Position numbers and translations under genes: made by a program. A model generated the notes under the pieces. That model did not search any database and was not told where the DNA came from. It worked only from the letters and a program-made list of their open reading frames with translations. A stretch of 64,000 nt of DNA from Theristus sp. LFF4_11 (Eukaryota > Nematoda > Chromadorea > Monhysterida > Xyalidae), in contig JASANC010005583.1 in the NCBI GenBank assembly GCA_030248135.1, positions 1 through 64,000 of the forward strand, in the 5' to 3' direction. Of the stretch, positions 33,101 through 44,006 are shown piece by piece (the stretch's first letter is position 1; the number at the start of each line of letters is the position of its first letter).

Positions 33101-36100
33101 ACAATGACAGTTCCTAGTGTTCCTTTTTACCTATCGAAACGCTAGTGAGATCATTTGAATTGATTTGCATTTTAAAATTTTAAAATTTTACTACGAATAA
33201 AACAGCGAACTACGAAACGAATGAATGAAAGGCTGTAATACTATAGTACACCGTAGACACACAGGGCAGTACACGGTTGAAAATGACAAATGTGCTCAAG
33301 AATTCAAGGCAGAATACATTGGAGCAGAGCAGTGTGCACATGCTGGTTGTGCAGTTGAGAGCTGGCTGTTCATAATGCACAAGTGGCACAAACATTTCCG
33401 TGTGTTCGTACGTTCTGCACAGTCAACTGGGTGTTCGGCTGGTGGCTTCATAACAAGCGCACACGCACTCTGCCTCTGCCGTGCGATTATAATAATTGTG
33501 GCGCACTGTTTGTGTGCACTGCTCTAGCAGACATGACAGACTCACAGCAGCTCGGTGTCAGTCTGTGCTCTGCGCCTGCGACACACGCTCCACCACAAGA
33601 AACACACCGTCTGCCTCTTACACTGTCTCCTTGTGGCGACACTACATTACCGGAAACGTCCATAATTCTTACGGCGACTCAGCAGTCAAAAAAGTGCCAC
33701 GTAAAAAAGTGCTACCAGCAAGTGTTCATTCAGCCTCAACACGCTGAGCCCCCCAAACACCAAAAGGCAGCCCAACGTGCGCGCCCACCTCATTGCAGCA
33801 GGTCAACTGGCCGCAGTCGATCGGCTCAGCAGCGACGCGCGTTGGACTCCGCGAGACCTTCGGGCGTGTCCTGAACACTTCTGATTCGTCGGCAAGGATC
33901 GGCAGCGGCAGCGGCAACGCCGGCGAGGCAGAGCGTTCGGTGGAGACGAGCGAGTCGCTCATCACTGTGCTCGTCGTCGTGTCTGCGTCATCCGCTGCTG
34001 CGCACGCCTCCGATGTGCCCGCTGCTTGCTCCGTTGATTGGTTCGTGTTGCTCTTGCTCGTCGCTTTACTGTCCAACATCGTCCGCTCAATGCGGCTCGC
34101 AATGAAACTGCGTCGCATATTCTTTGACTGTTGAAACATCAGCGCAGCAGGCGGCAACTCTGCGGTACCGTTTGACTGGTCCGCCTGTAACAGACAAAAA
34201 CTGTGAAATTCACCACAGGCGCCCGCGCCTTAAAAAACAACCTTTTCCAAGCATCGACTATGCAAGCAAGCATTGGGGCAAATATCAAACTGTGGTTGGT
34301 GGGCAATTCTTGCATTATTGAGCTTTGTACACATTTTGTCTATGCTTTGAAAGCTAAATAAAACTGAACTAAATTATCAATTAAATTCAGCAGTGGAGTA
34401 TGGCAGTGCAGTGCCCGAACACACCTTGCCCGCTGAGCGTGCTGCTTCATCGGTTTGCTGTTGGCTGCCATTTTTTTCGTCGAGGCGTGTCATTGGCGGC
34501 GGCACAAACGGCGCATGTTGCTGCAAACCACAACAACAACACACTGACAAAAATTCAATTGCATTTTCTTGCGTCCGTTTTCTTGATCATTTCCATTTGC
34601 TATGCAGTGCCAGTGGCAAAGTGCAAATCAAAAAATACACAGCCTCACGTCACACGACACAAGCAAAACACAACATAAAAAACAGATTGCAGTTTGTTGA
34701 GCGACATGAGTGTCTATACGGCACCATGGCAACGACATAAAGTTCCGCAAGCAAAGCGATCAAGGAAGTGACATTTGAAGCATAAAAACTTGCCATAGCG
34801 GAAACGCGCAGCAAGCAGACGCGTCCAGCTGCTCCGAGCGCGTACAACGCCAGCAGGTCTGCGTCGTCGCTGTCGATGGCGTCAGGTGCCAAACAAAGTG
34901 GTGTCCAACTAAGTGACGGGTCCATGTCTGGCAGGGGTGTCACTGCGTGCAGCACGTACGGTTCCCAGCCTGCGATGCGCAAGTCACGTGCCGTCACAGC
35001 CGCCAGACACTGGCCACTTGGGTGGAACGTCAATGCTGCCGGGGTGCTCGAGAATGGGTCACTTTGCGACACGCACTCCTTTGTGTCCGCGTCCCAGTAG
35101 CGCACCGTTCTGAGCAGAAACCACGTGTGGCCACAAAGGTTCACTGCGCTGCGAGACAAGCTTCTCAGACAAACAAAGACTTGCCTAGACAATCAGATGG
35201 CAAATAAAAAGTGATGACACGATCGACAAAAACAGCGCAACCCAATGCAAACAAACTTGTCAGCGCTGGCCGATGCCAGCAAGTACTCGGACGGATGAAA
35301 CTGCACCGAGTTCACAGGGCCGCAGTGGCCGTTGATCGTGCCGATTGCTTCGTTCGGTACTCGAATATCGAAAAGCTAAACAGAGACAATAAATTACGTT
35401 AAGCACCACTCACGCGCGCTGAAGCGCAGGCGCCAGTTTAGTGTGTGAAACTGCAATGCAATGAAACTTCATGAAGGCGTCGCGAAAAGTGACGCCGGCG
35501 CTTCAAGTTCTATGAATGGCGCATTACGGTGGGCGATCTTAGCATGACAACAATTGACAAATGAAAAACGGGGTATCCTCACATTCATTGTTGTATCGTC
35601 GCTACCAGTAATAATCCAAAGGCCATGCGGACTGAACTGCACTGCGTTGACGGATTTTGTGTGTTTCTGCAAGACAACATTTTGCAACATGCAATAAACA
35701 AATGAAATGCAGAGACGGAGCACCTTGAATACGACTGCAGGGGCGGTGGCATTGCGCGTGTCCCAGACACAAACGGCAGCATCCAGCGACCCAGACAGCC
35801 AGCAGTTTGCATCCGTTGGACTTTGTGTCAACACCCGCACGTTGCCCTTGTGCCCATGAAAGGAGCGAACCACTGCAAAACATGCCATCTCAACTCAAAT
35901 AGCATCACCAATAAACAGTATGAAGGCGACTCGCATTTGTTGGAAAACCCAGTTTTTTGTTAGCTGCACAGACTTACATTTTTGTTGCGCCAAGTCAACA
36001 ATTTTGAACGACCCAGCGATCGTGCCGTATGCCAGCAAAAGCTGATCGAAACTGATGCGCAGGCACTCCGGTGAATGTTGAGCAACGAATTTCTGCAATT

Positions 36101-36342
36101 TCTGTGGTTTTGGTCGGTTCGCCTGTTCACGACAGAGACAACAGCAGAAATGAAAACCAAAAGCAAACGACTGAGAAGCGGCCGCCGGCAAACGCCCGTG
36201 AAACGTACGGCGTGCTCGTGCGACGCAGCAAGACTCCAAACGACGATCTCTCTGTCGCGGGCGCCCGTTGCACAAAGCGTCCGATCGCTCGTGGAGCTGA
36301 TGCAGCCACAAGCGAGCGCAGCGTTGTGACACGATGAATCAC
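21027..36342 (-). CDS. KATNB1: Katanin p80 subunit (WD40 plus con80), first exon not located
   Basis: This is the regulatory subunit of the microtubule-severing katanin complex. WD40 exons: 36342-36194, 36092-35978, 35872-35724, 35666-35583, 35375-35257 and 35109 to about 34773, with continuous phases except at the last donor. They show successive repeats (LCATGARDREIVVWSL, LRISFDQLLLAYG, SFHGHKGNVRVL with WLSGSLDAAVCVWDTR, SVNAVQFSPHGLWIITGSDD, GHCGPVNSVQFHPSEYLLAS, TVRYWD). Linker exons that look real are 34184 to about 33770, 32075-31920 and about 31830-31405 (Ser/Thr/Pro-rich). The con80 region, which binds p60, is 22329-22031, 21891-21700 and 21177-21027: VWRRHGLQRALDTVTQMN, LWTLDVCATLLPQL, GVDVMREERFEKCKRCHREL. 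One or more linker exons between 31405 and 22329 are missing, because phases do not join directly. The start codon exon is unresolved. Confidence 0.9.
24025..24143. repeat. Poly-G tract
   Basis: About 120 bp is nearly pure G on the plus strand, broken by single T, A or C bases and one T7. It can form G-quadruplexes. Both open frames through it (poly-Gly, poly-Pro) are artefacts of composition. The run abuts the left end of the element at 24146. Its length may be unreliable in the assembly. Confidence 0.85.
24146..25177. mobile_element. Long-inverted-repeat element with TATA box in each arm
   Basis: The two arms of about 142 bp (24146-24287 and 25033-25177) are inverted copies beginning TTATCTAAAAATGCG, flanked by TA on each side. 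A third arm is at 1-158. Each arm holds, in order: a palindrome ATGCGT-GAG-ACGCAT, TATAAAAGG, a region with GACTTGGCTCGACAACGC, a hairpin (GTATC, then TGTG-GTA-CACA, then GATAC), and ATATTTTTGCGCCG. No transposase is seen inside. It may be a non-autonomous TA-targeting DNA element. The arm could alternatively derive from a small Pol II or Pol III RNA gene. Confidence 0.65.
25260..27045. repeat. 149-bp satellite, about 12 tandem units
   Basis: The core word CGAAATCGTCACGATTCAG recurs at about 25621, 25770, 25919, 26068, 26216, 26365 and onward to about 26961, giving a 148-149 bp period. The earliest units (from about 25260) are the most diverged. A three-unit block of 446 bp is duplicated in tandem (starting at 25731 and 26177), with about 390 bp nearly identical. 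It is non-coding and lies in a katanin p80 intron. Confidence 0.96.
27100..27620. repeat. 173-bp tandem repeat, about 3 units
   Basis: The word AATCTACGGATGA recurs at 27191, 27363 and 27536, followed each time by GTGAA-GTGTC-type and AAAAATTGAAAGGGCGAACA-like blocks. It directly follows the 149-bp satellite but shares no obvious unit with it, apart from short words such as GAATTACCC. Confidence 0.9.
28986..29209. mobile_element. Tc1/mariner-type MITE, 224 bp
   Basis: The terminal inverted repeats start CAGTGGCGGCCAAA and are about 26 bp long, with TA on both flanks (28984-28985 and 29210-29211). No coding sequence is present. It lies in a katanin p80 intron. Confidence 0.85.
35400..35530. 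repeat. Possible second copy of the GCGC-rich small element
   Basis: This lies in the katanin intron between the exons at 35583 and 35375. It shares CGCTTCAA, TATGAATGGCGC and GAAGCGC words with 7937-8098. The ends are not well defined. Confidence 0.4.
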
Positions 36343-36752
36343 CTGAAACCAGCAAACAACATCTTGATCCGAATTGAACCAACTTCAACAAACGTCATCG
36401 AACGATAAAAACCCATCCAGTTGTTGACTAATTGACCAGAATAAAAACCTATTATTCACTAATTTGAAGTGAACAAAACAGCTTGTGCACGTCGACCGGC
36501 TTCATCATAACTGAACCACCACAAGCCAGCGACGGTTTATTGGCTTATTGCAAACAACGATAAAAACAAGAAAATGAATTCAAACCAAAAAAAACAAACG
36601 AACGTAGTAATTCCATGCTTTTGAAGTTGCTTCAGTCACAACGTTGTACACAGCCAAGAGAGATGGCACGCACTTCGATATCGTGTCGGTATGAACGAGT
36701 TAAAAACTTATTTTACTCATCGATGTGGTGGCAATGAGCACATCGGGCCGGT

Positions 36753-37000
36753 GTAGGGCTTTAAACAAAAATTAAATGAAACCAACAAAAAACAAAAAAA
36801 TGCCGATTTAAAAACAAAAAGTTTTCCCTGATATTTTCTGAAACCTATTTTTGGCAGCTAGTTAAAACAAAAATTTGCTGACATTACCTTGTAAAACCGT
36901 CAGCAGACCGTATTACCAATTGTGATTTTAGTTTAGGCTTGAACAACGTATGGAATGAAGTCTGATCGTCGCAAAGTTTGGCTCAATTTTCAAGTATAAA
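36753..37000. repeat. 5' fragment of the TAGGGTTGTTAAA MITE family
   Basis: It starts TAGGGCTTTAAACAAAAAT and follows the order of 39576-40310 for about 240 bp (AATGCCGATTT, GTAAAACCGTCAGCAG, GGCTTGAACAACGTATG), then stops. There is no right-hand end. Confidence 0.6.
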
Positions 37001-37149
37001 CGGCCGGGTATAAATGGCTAAAAATTAAATTAAAACGCGTATTTACCTGATAAAAGTAGCGAAATTTTCAAGAATTTCGTACAAAAATGGTCAATTTTGG
37101 TTTTTGGTCAAAAATTGACTCATTCAATGTCGTCAGTACCAGTACCGAA

Positions 37150-38095
37150 GACGAGGGGGGGTGGGGGGGGGGGGGGGTACACCCCCCCAGAGCACCCCAG
37201 ACCACCCCGTGGGGGGGGGGGGGGGGCTGGGGGGGTCACGCGACACCCACCCCCCAAAACCTGACACTGGACCATCCACAGTCCACACCCCCCCCCTCGA
37301 AATTTGCGCGCCACCCCCCCCCCCCCTAGATGGACCTAAGTAACAGTGACACCCCCCAAAAATTTTCTCGGACCACCCAAAAATCATGAATTTTTGCTCA
37401 AAAATCATGATTTTTTGTCTTTAAAGTCCATAATATAAGCTAAATATATGATAACTTGACATTCTTCATTGTAATTTCAAAGATTTTGCAGCAAAATTTA
37501 GCGTTTTTCCTTCAAAATTTAAGCCAAAAAATCTCATGGGTGGGGTGGGGGGTGTACCCCCCCAGAAAATTTTCTACAATAGTGCACCCCCCCCCATGGC
37601 CCACGCCTGGGGGGGGGTGTCACTGTACCATGACTGACACCCCCCCACTGAAAAATTTTCGGCCCCCCCCCCCCCCCCACGTGACGACCCCCCCCCCCCT
37701 CGAAAATTTGCTTTCGCCTTCGGTACTGGTCAGTACTAAAAGCGAAAGCAAATTTTCGAGGGGGTGTCGTTCAGGGGCAGGGGTCGAGCCCGATTTTTGG
37801 CGAATCCGAGGGGGGGTCCGCCCAAATTTGGGGGGGGTCGTCCCGGGTGGGGGGGGTCGACTTGGTTGGGGGGGGGGCTCCCGAGCGAGACCGAAAATTC
37901 TAGGGGGGGTCCGAGCGAGACCGAAAATTCTGGGGGGAGGGTCGGACCAAAATTTTTTCTTGACGATGACATTGTCTGGGCAAAAAATTGCTAGTAGGGG
38001 TCGATTTGGTGGGGGGGGGGTCCCGAGCGAGACCGAAAATTCTAGGGGGGGGGGTCCCGAGCGAGACCGAAAATTCTAGGGGGGGTCGGATCGGA
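37150..38095. repeat. G-run / C-run array with GACCGAAAATTCTAGGGG units
   Basis: Runs of 6-13 G or C are separated by short AT-rich words. 37540-37700 is mostly C-run on the plus strand and 37755-38095 mostly G-run. At least four near-copies of CGAGCGAGACCGAAAATTCT followed by a G run lie between 37870 and 38085. A perfect 23-bp inverted repeat (arms 37695-37717 and 37742-37764, loop 24 nt) sits at the strand switch. No coding potential is claimed. Confidence 0.8.
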
Positions 38096-38097
38096 CC

Positions 38098-38901
38098 TAG
38101 GGTTGGCACAGGAAAAAAAACCGGTTTCTTTTCCGTTTTAAAACCGGTTTTTTTTCAGTTTTTTTTCTTGAAAAAATAAAGAACCGGTTTTTTACCTTAA
38201 AAATTTTCAAACTTCGTGGTCAAAAATCACATAACTCTTCATTTCATTGATAAAATGTAAAATTATATTTTTAAAAAAATGGTGCAGTGAACTGTGTCGA
38301 ACTGAACTGGTGAAGCATCATTTTGCAGAAGCTTTTGTGTCAAGGGTCAAGTGAAATACGATGAAGACAAGGTGACTGCTAAACCAAGTGCATATGCAAA
38401 CTGACTGACGATGTTGTCGATTTGCAAAGGGGAACTGATGAAATGTTATTTTTCAAACGCAATCCGCCACCGGTTTCGCAGTTATGCATTCTGCATATCT
38501 CGCCCCCGAATCGGGGTCAGCTATCCGGTCTCCTTGCAACCGTCCCTCCCCGCTCCCCACACCTACACGGTCACTGCCCAGTCTTTGTTTTCAATTTATT
38601 GAACGTGCTGCCCTGGAAACCAATAAAAGCGAAATCAATTTGATTTGAAACAAAAAATTGGGTAGCATTTGGTGGCAAAAATAGCATATTGGGTCGGTTG
38701 TATGCCCGAAAACAGCATTTTACTCTGCTCAAAATCATTAATTTTGATGTATTTCCTATTTTGAGTTCAAGAATCCAAGTTCTGAAAAGTTTAGGAGCTT
38801 GGAAGCATTCGGTTTTTTTATGGTTTTAAAACAGTTTTAAAACGGAAAAGAAACCGGTTTTTTTCCTGGCAATATAAAAAACCGTTTTTTTACCAACTCT
38901 A
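38098..38901. mobile_element. hAT-type MITE (TAGGGTTGG ends), 804 bp
   Basis: It starts TAGGGTTGGCACAGG and ends with the complement CCAACTCTA. It is flanked by ATCGGACC (38090-38097) and GTCGGACC (38902-38909), 8-bp flanks matching at seven bases. The subterminal DNA repeats AAACCGGTTTTTTT. The interior is non-coding. It is related to 17903-18632. Confidence 0.85.
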
Positions 38902-39575
38902 GTCGGACCAAAAGTTGTTGAATAAAAGTGCTAGAAACCACAGCATCCAGTCAAGGCCTCTCTCTAGTCATACATTTTGCTTTGATTTTCGTTCGGGTCG
39001 GGACATCTGAAAGCACGAACGAACGAACGAGACACGCTGCACGGGTGAGACTTGATTATTGAAGTACAGCATTGAAAACATTGACGTACAAAGTGGTAAA
39101 TGTATAACAAAGTGGTACATATACAAAAAAACATACAATATATATTGAGATACAAACATGCAGATAATAAAGATACCTACAGATGAGAGAAATATAGAGA
39201 TATACAAGAGAAAATGTCTCCATAGAAAGTCAAAATCAAAGGGGGGGCCGGGGGGTGGTCAGACGGTCAGGATTTGGTAGGGGGGGTTTGGAAGGTCGAA
39301 ATCTGGGAGGGGGGTCTGCCTAGAAATGTAAGCTTCAAAAAAAATTTTTTTAAATTTTTTCAGGGAAAAAAGAGCATTTCTTATTTTTTTTAATTTTTCG
39401 AAATTTTTTTCGTTTTTTCCAAAAATTTTCCGCACAATGTTGTGTTTGTGTAGATGCCCGTTTTTGGCATAATTTTTTGAAAGTTCAACAAAAATTTCAA
39501 CTCTGGTGGTATTCTGGATCGACTTTTTTGAGTTTTGGTGAGACATGATCGACTCGTGTCGTCAGTCGTCGTCAC

Positions 39576-40310
39576 TAGGGTTGTTAAACAAAAATGAAAT
39601 TTTTTTTTTTAAAAAAAAAAGTGATTAAAAAAAAACAAAAATGCCGATTTTTTTTTTTTTTAAAAAAATTCGAAAAATTTTCCTCCAATATGCTCTGAAA
39701 ACCTCAATTTTGGCACAATTTTTCGAAAGTTCAACAAAAATTTTCTTTGATTATACCTCGTAAAACCTTTAGCAGTCGATTTTGGACCGTTTTACCGACT
39801 GATTTTAGGCTTCGACAACATCTGCGATGAAGTTTTTGAGCGTCCCAAAGCTTAGCCTACCATTTCCGATGCAGATAAGGTGACGATTAGCCTCGCAGAG
39901 CGTCCGATTGTGCTCGCTGCACCGTTTGCAAGCGCTACGTTGTCTGGTTGCTGCTTCGTGTCGTGTCGTCGCGAAACCATCAGAAGAATTGATCGAATTT
40001 CAAGGCGGTATGTTTGTCTTCACTTCAGCATTAGCTTAGCTGGGGACAATTAGTGACGTTTTGGAGGTCAAAACACAAGAAGAGGCATGGTGACGGTTTG
40101 GAAAAGGGGTAATTGAGGTCACCAAAACAAAATCTGCAAAGTTCCGCCAACGGGTGTCATTCGGGAGGCGCTTGCATATCATATGTGGTTCTTCGGACTC
40201 CCTGATTGATTTAGCACAACTTTGATTTTTGAAATTTTTTTTTTAAAAAAAAAAATTTTTTTTAAAAAAAAAAACAAAAATGACGATTTTTGTTTTTTTT
40301 AACAACCCTA
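39576..40310. mobile_element. hAT-type MITE (TAGGGTTGTTAAA ends), 735 bp
   Basis: The ends are TAGGGTTGTTAAACAAAAA and its complement, with a perfect 8-bp duplication GTCGTCAC (39568-39575 and 40311-40318). The interior gives the best view of the family whose fragments occur at 16375, 17640, 36753, 40326 and 40827. It is non-coding. Confidence 0.92.
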
Positions 40311-40325
40311 GTCGTCACTCGTCAG

Positions 40326-40970
40326 CAGGGTTGTTAAAAAAACAAAAATGACGATTTTAAAAGAAAAGAAAAATTAAAAAAAATTTCAAAAATCAAAGTT
40401 GTGCTAAATCAATCAGGGACTAGGGAGTCCGAAGAACCACATATGATATGCAAGCGCCTCCCGAGTCCCGAATGACTCCCGTATGGCGGAACTTTGCAGA
40501 TTTTGTTTTGGTGACCTCATTTACCCCTTTTCCAAACCGTTACCATACCTCTTCTTGTGTTTTGACTTCCAAAACGTCACTAATTGTCCCCAGCCCAAGT
40601 GAAAATACACATACCGGCTTGAAATTCAATCAATTCTGATGACGTGTCGCGACGGCAGTACACGAAACAGCAACCAGACAACGTAACGCTTGCAAACGGA
40701 GCAGCTCAGACGCTCAAATTTAGATTGCGAGGCGAATCGTCACCTTATCTGCATCGGAAATGGTAAGCCAACCTTTGGTACGCTTAAAAACTCAAATCCC
40801 TCTACAATTTCGACCTTCCCTCCCAAATGGGGTTGTTAAACAAAAATCAAAAATTAAAAAAAAGTAATTAAAAAAAACAAAAATGCCGATTTTTTTTAAA
40901 TTCGAAAAAATTTCTTCTAATATGCTCTGAAAACCTCAATTTTGGCACAATTTTTCGAAAGTTTAAAACA
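40326..40970. repeat. Inverted and direct fragments of the same MITE
   Basis: 40326 to about 40793 is the right part of the family in opposite orientation (starting CAGGGTTGTTAAA), forming a near-palindrome of about 470 bp arms with 39840-40310. About 40827-40970 is the left end in the forward orientation (GGGTTGTTAAACAAAAAT, then TGCTCTGAAAACCTCAATTT), cut off after about 140 bp. Confidence 0.75.
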
Positions 40971-43163
40971 ATTTTTTTGATCGATTCGATCGGGGGGGGG
41001 GGCGTAGCCGCGTGGCTATGCCAACACTTTTTCTTTTCGCTGCGCTGCGTTGTATGTGACGCGACAGCCCGCGAAGCGAAAAAAGTCACCAGCAGAACAC
41101 CGAGAACAGCCGAAAGTACCTGTAAGTAGGTGATCTGCGCGTAGAAATAGCGACGAGCACAAGTTGGGCCACAGGCCAATCATGACTTAACTGAATTGAA
41201 ATATCGTTTCAGAAATTGTTGTGTTGCAACTTGGAACATGTTTTTCAGTCGGTGGGCCATGAGATGAACATGATAGGCGTTTGGCTTGTGTCATAGATCT
41301 ACAATGGAGTTGTGCGATATATTGTTAAACAATTGGAGCGGAGGTGTTGGTCAATACCACACCACACGACCATTTATCAGATACCCGATAACTCCATGGC
41401 CACATGTTAAAACTTGCGTGCTCAGCTAAACTAACGTGTTAAACTTGCGTCTGTCAGTTGCCCGCAACGTGATCGCAAAATCATGGTACGTGTTTTCGAT
41501 ACGATGATTTAAAGAGCGGGCTCTCGCCATGTGGTTGATAGCATAGCTGGTTGAACCTGAAAGTAAGTGTCTTGGGGGGGGGGGGCGACCGGGTCGACAG
41601 GGGTTCCCGACTTAGCTACAGCAAACAGGAATTTTTAAACACAGCCAAATTTTGGTAATTTTCCAAAGAGGAACAACTAAGAACGGTTCAATATTCAAGT
41701 ACACGTCAAAAATTGTTCTGTTTTACTGTTGAAAATGCAACTTTCCTTCTATGAAATGGACAAAATTTCAATAAAACACGATTTTCGCTCTTATAGTTCT
41801 TCGGATCATTCTGAAAATGGTCTAGCTGAACTCCAGCTCGACGAGACGCTTCGAACGAACCTAACTTTAGTTACCGTAAAGTCTTGCATATAAGTCTCTT
41901 CATTAAAAATTTAAAAATTAAAAACTTCTGAAAAAAAAGTGGAATTTTGTGTGACAACCTCATAAGTGGCAGGAGGTCTTATAAAGCGAAGATTAGAAAA
42001 TCCGACCATATAAACGGTGTGGGATTTCGAACAAGTCAAAATTTTGATTTTTTTTTGGTTTCCCGCCATGTGACACTCCGTCCACTTTTGGGTGGGGTCT
42101 TATAAGGTGTACCCCCCCACGTTTTCGGTACTGGTTGTGTCTGATTTTTTATTGAAACATTTGTTCCTGCTTGTTTGGTTTTTAGAAAATTCAAACAATT
42201 CAAATTACAGATTTTTTATTTTTACGATCGACATTGTACACAGAAAATAAATAATTGCTGGAAATTTCAAACACGCACCGCACATTTAGCATGCAGACAG
42301 ACAAATACCTACATATTGTAAAAAGTTGCAGAACTACATTGTATTGATTTTACAGAAATTTTGCAATTATAACGGATAAACAAATTAAGCGGCATGTTTT
42401 TTGCCAAAACTTGTCACGTTGGTCCGGCCGTTGAGGCCTGAAAATGTCGCTATCGCAAGCGTTACAGTAATTCATGATGTAAATGACTGAAAAAAACATT
42501 TTTCGGTGAGCAGATACATGATTTAACAACGTATCACTCTGGCAGTGTTTTACACAAACATAAGCCGTTTAAGTGACTTTAAAAAATAGAACAGTGTTAT
42601 CATGCTCGAAAGTAAAGGCAAAAGGTAATGTTTCAAATATTAAACGGAATGACCTGATTAAGCTTATGGATGATTGAAATATATAACAACCGCAACAAAC
42701 GAATACAATTCCCAATGCAGGCAGTTTTAAGTTGAATATTCCAGCATTATTTTTTGACATGTGCATTATTGGAAACATGTAATGTATATCAGATTGGGTG
42801 GCGCAGAGCAGAAAGCAGAAAGAATGGAGTTAACACATTTCTACATGTATTGGCGGTGGTGTGAACGTTATGGCAAGAGCACCACATATTAGCAACGTTT
42901 TACTGGAACATTTGAAAAAACAGAAGATGCAGTGAGAATGTGTTCGAGATATTTTGTGAAACGTTTCGCGAGACGACAGATTTTGCAACTGTCGGGTGTG
43001 CCGTGGCAAACGGTCGCTCACAGGAAATATATTTTATGAAATGTCTCGGACGTTTCTCAGTGCGAGTGGCTAAAAACGTAACAAGTCTGTACAGCACTCT
43101 GTTAATTACAGGCAGAAACTCGAGTAGCTATAAAACACTACTAAAAAATAAAAAGTACACTTA

Positions 43164-43617
43164 CCGTATTACCTCTAATAAACCCCCATGGGGGTTTATT
43201 TCTTCAGCGACTTCTGGGGGTGGGGGTTTATTTTTTTTGGGGGGGGGCTTTATTTTTTTGGGGGGGGGGGTTTATTTGGAAACCATTTTTAGGAGTGGGC
43301 AAAATGGCAAAAATACCTTCCATGGCAGGAAGGAAGTCGCAGAAACTTCTACTCTACATAGAAATGTCCTTTTACAACAGCCTTTTGTAATGAAATTACC
43401 ATTAACTCATCCATTTGGGGCCTTTGGTAGCACAATTTCATCATTTTCACTGCAACCAGCCACTGAATTCGCTGGGTATGTGTTTCAAACAGGTTTCAAT
43501 AATCCCCCATGGGGGATTATTTTTTGGGGGGGGATTATTTGGAAACTTGTCGAGGGGGTGGGGGTTTATTTTTGGGGGGGGTTAATTTTGGGGGGGGGTT
43601 TAATAGAGGTAATACGG
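43164..43617. mobile_element. G-rich TIR element, 454 bp
   Basis: The terminal inverted repeats start CCGTATTACCTCTAATAAAC and are flanked by TA (43162-43163 and 43618-43619). Next to the ends are CCCCCATGGGGG palindromes and runs of 7-11 G separated by TTTATT. The middle (about 43290-43490) is ordinary AT-rich DNA. The frame that runs through it is repeat-derived. Confidence 0.82.
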
Positions 43618-44006
43618 TATTTCAAAATAGTTTTCAGATAAAGTATCACCAATGGCTGAATACACAACAACCGCCGCAGATATAATCATTTCATGATTAG
43701 CACACAAAATCATGACAGAAGAAAACAAGCAGTGTCAAGCCCAGTAAGAAGAGTATGGAAAAGAAAACAATGACGCCAGATAATAATACAATTCAACGTA
43801 AAACACCTCAACGGGATCAAGCCACTCAACTTCAACAAAAATTGTTATAAACATTTCAAGCAATTTCAAAGAATTACACACATAAAATAACAAAGGAAAC
43901 AACTGTGGCTATGGAAAAAATTTTGTTTTGAGACATCGAGAACCAAAAAAAACAAAGAATGCTCCGAAACTATAACGAACAAAAACAATCTGCAGTGACT
44001 ATCATA

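Larger units (their letters stand above)
36343..44006. other. Gene-free repeat-rich interval
   Basis: This lies between the right-hand katanin p80 exon and the cadherin stop codon. It should hold the first exon(s) and promoter of katanin p80 and the cadherin 3' UTR. A frame near 36650-36590 ending SKAWNYY resembles the KTAWKLQE start of vertebrate p80 but has no in-frame ATG, so it is not called. Most of the rest is G/C arrays and hAT-type MITEs listed separately. 41050-43150 shows nothing recognisable apart from short G runs. Confidence 0.6.

Noticed and set aside
36580..36720. Possible first exon of katanin p80 (VVTEATSKAWNYY)
   Set aside because: Similar to the vertebrate N-terminus but there is an upstream in-frame stop without any ATG, and the donor is weak.
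42940..43641. 233-codon plus-strand ORF
   Set aside because: It runs through the inverted repeats and G runs of the element at 43164-43617 and shows no domain.
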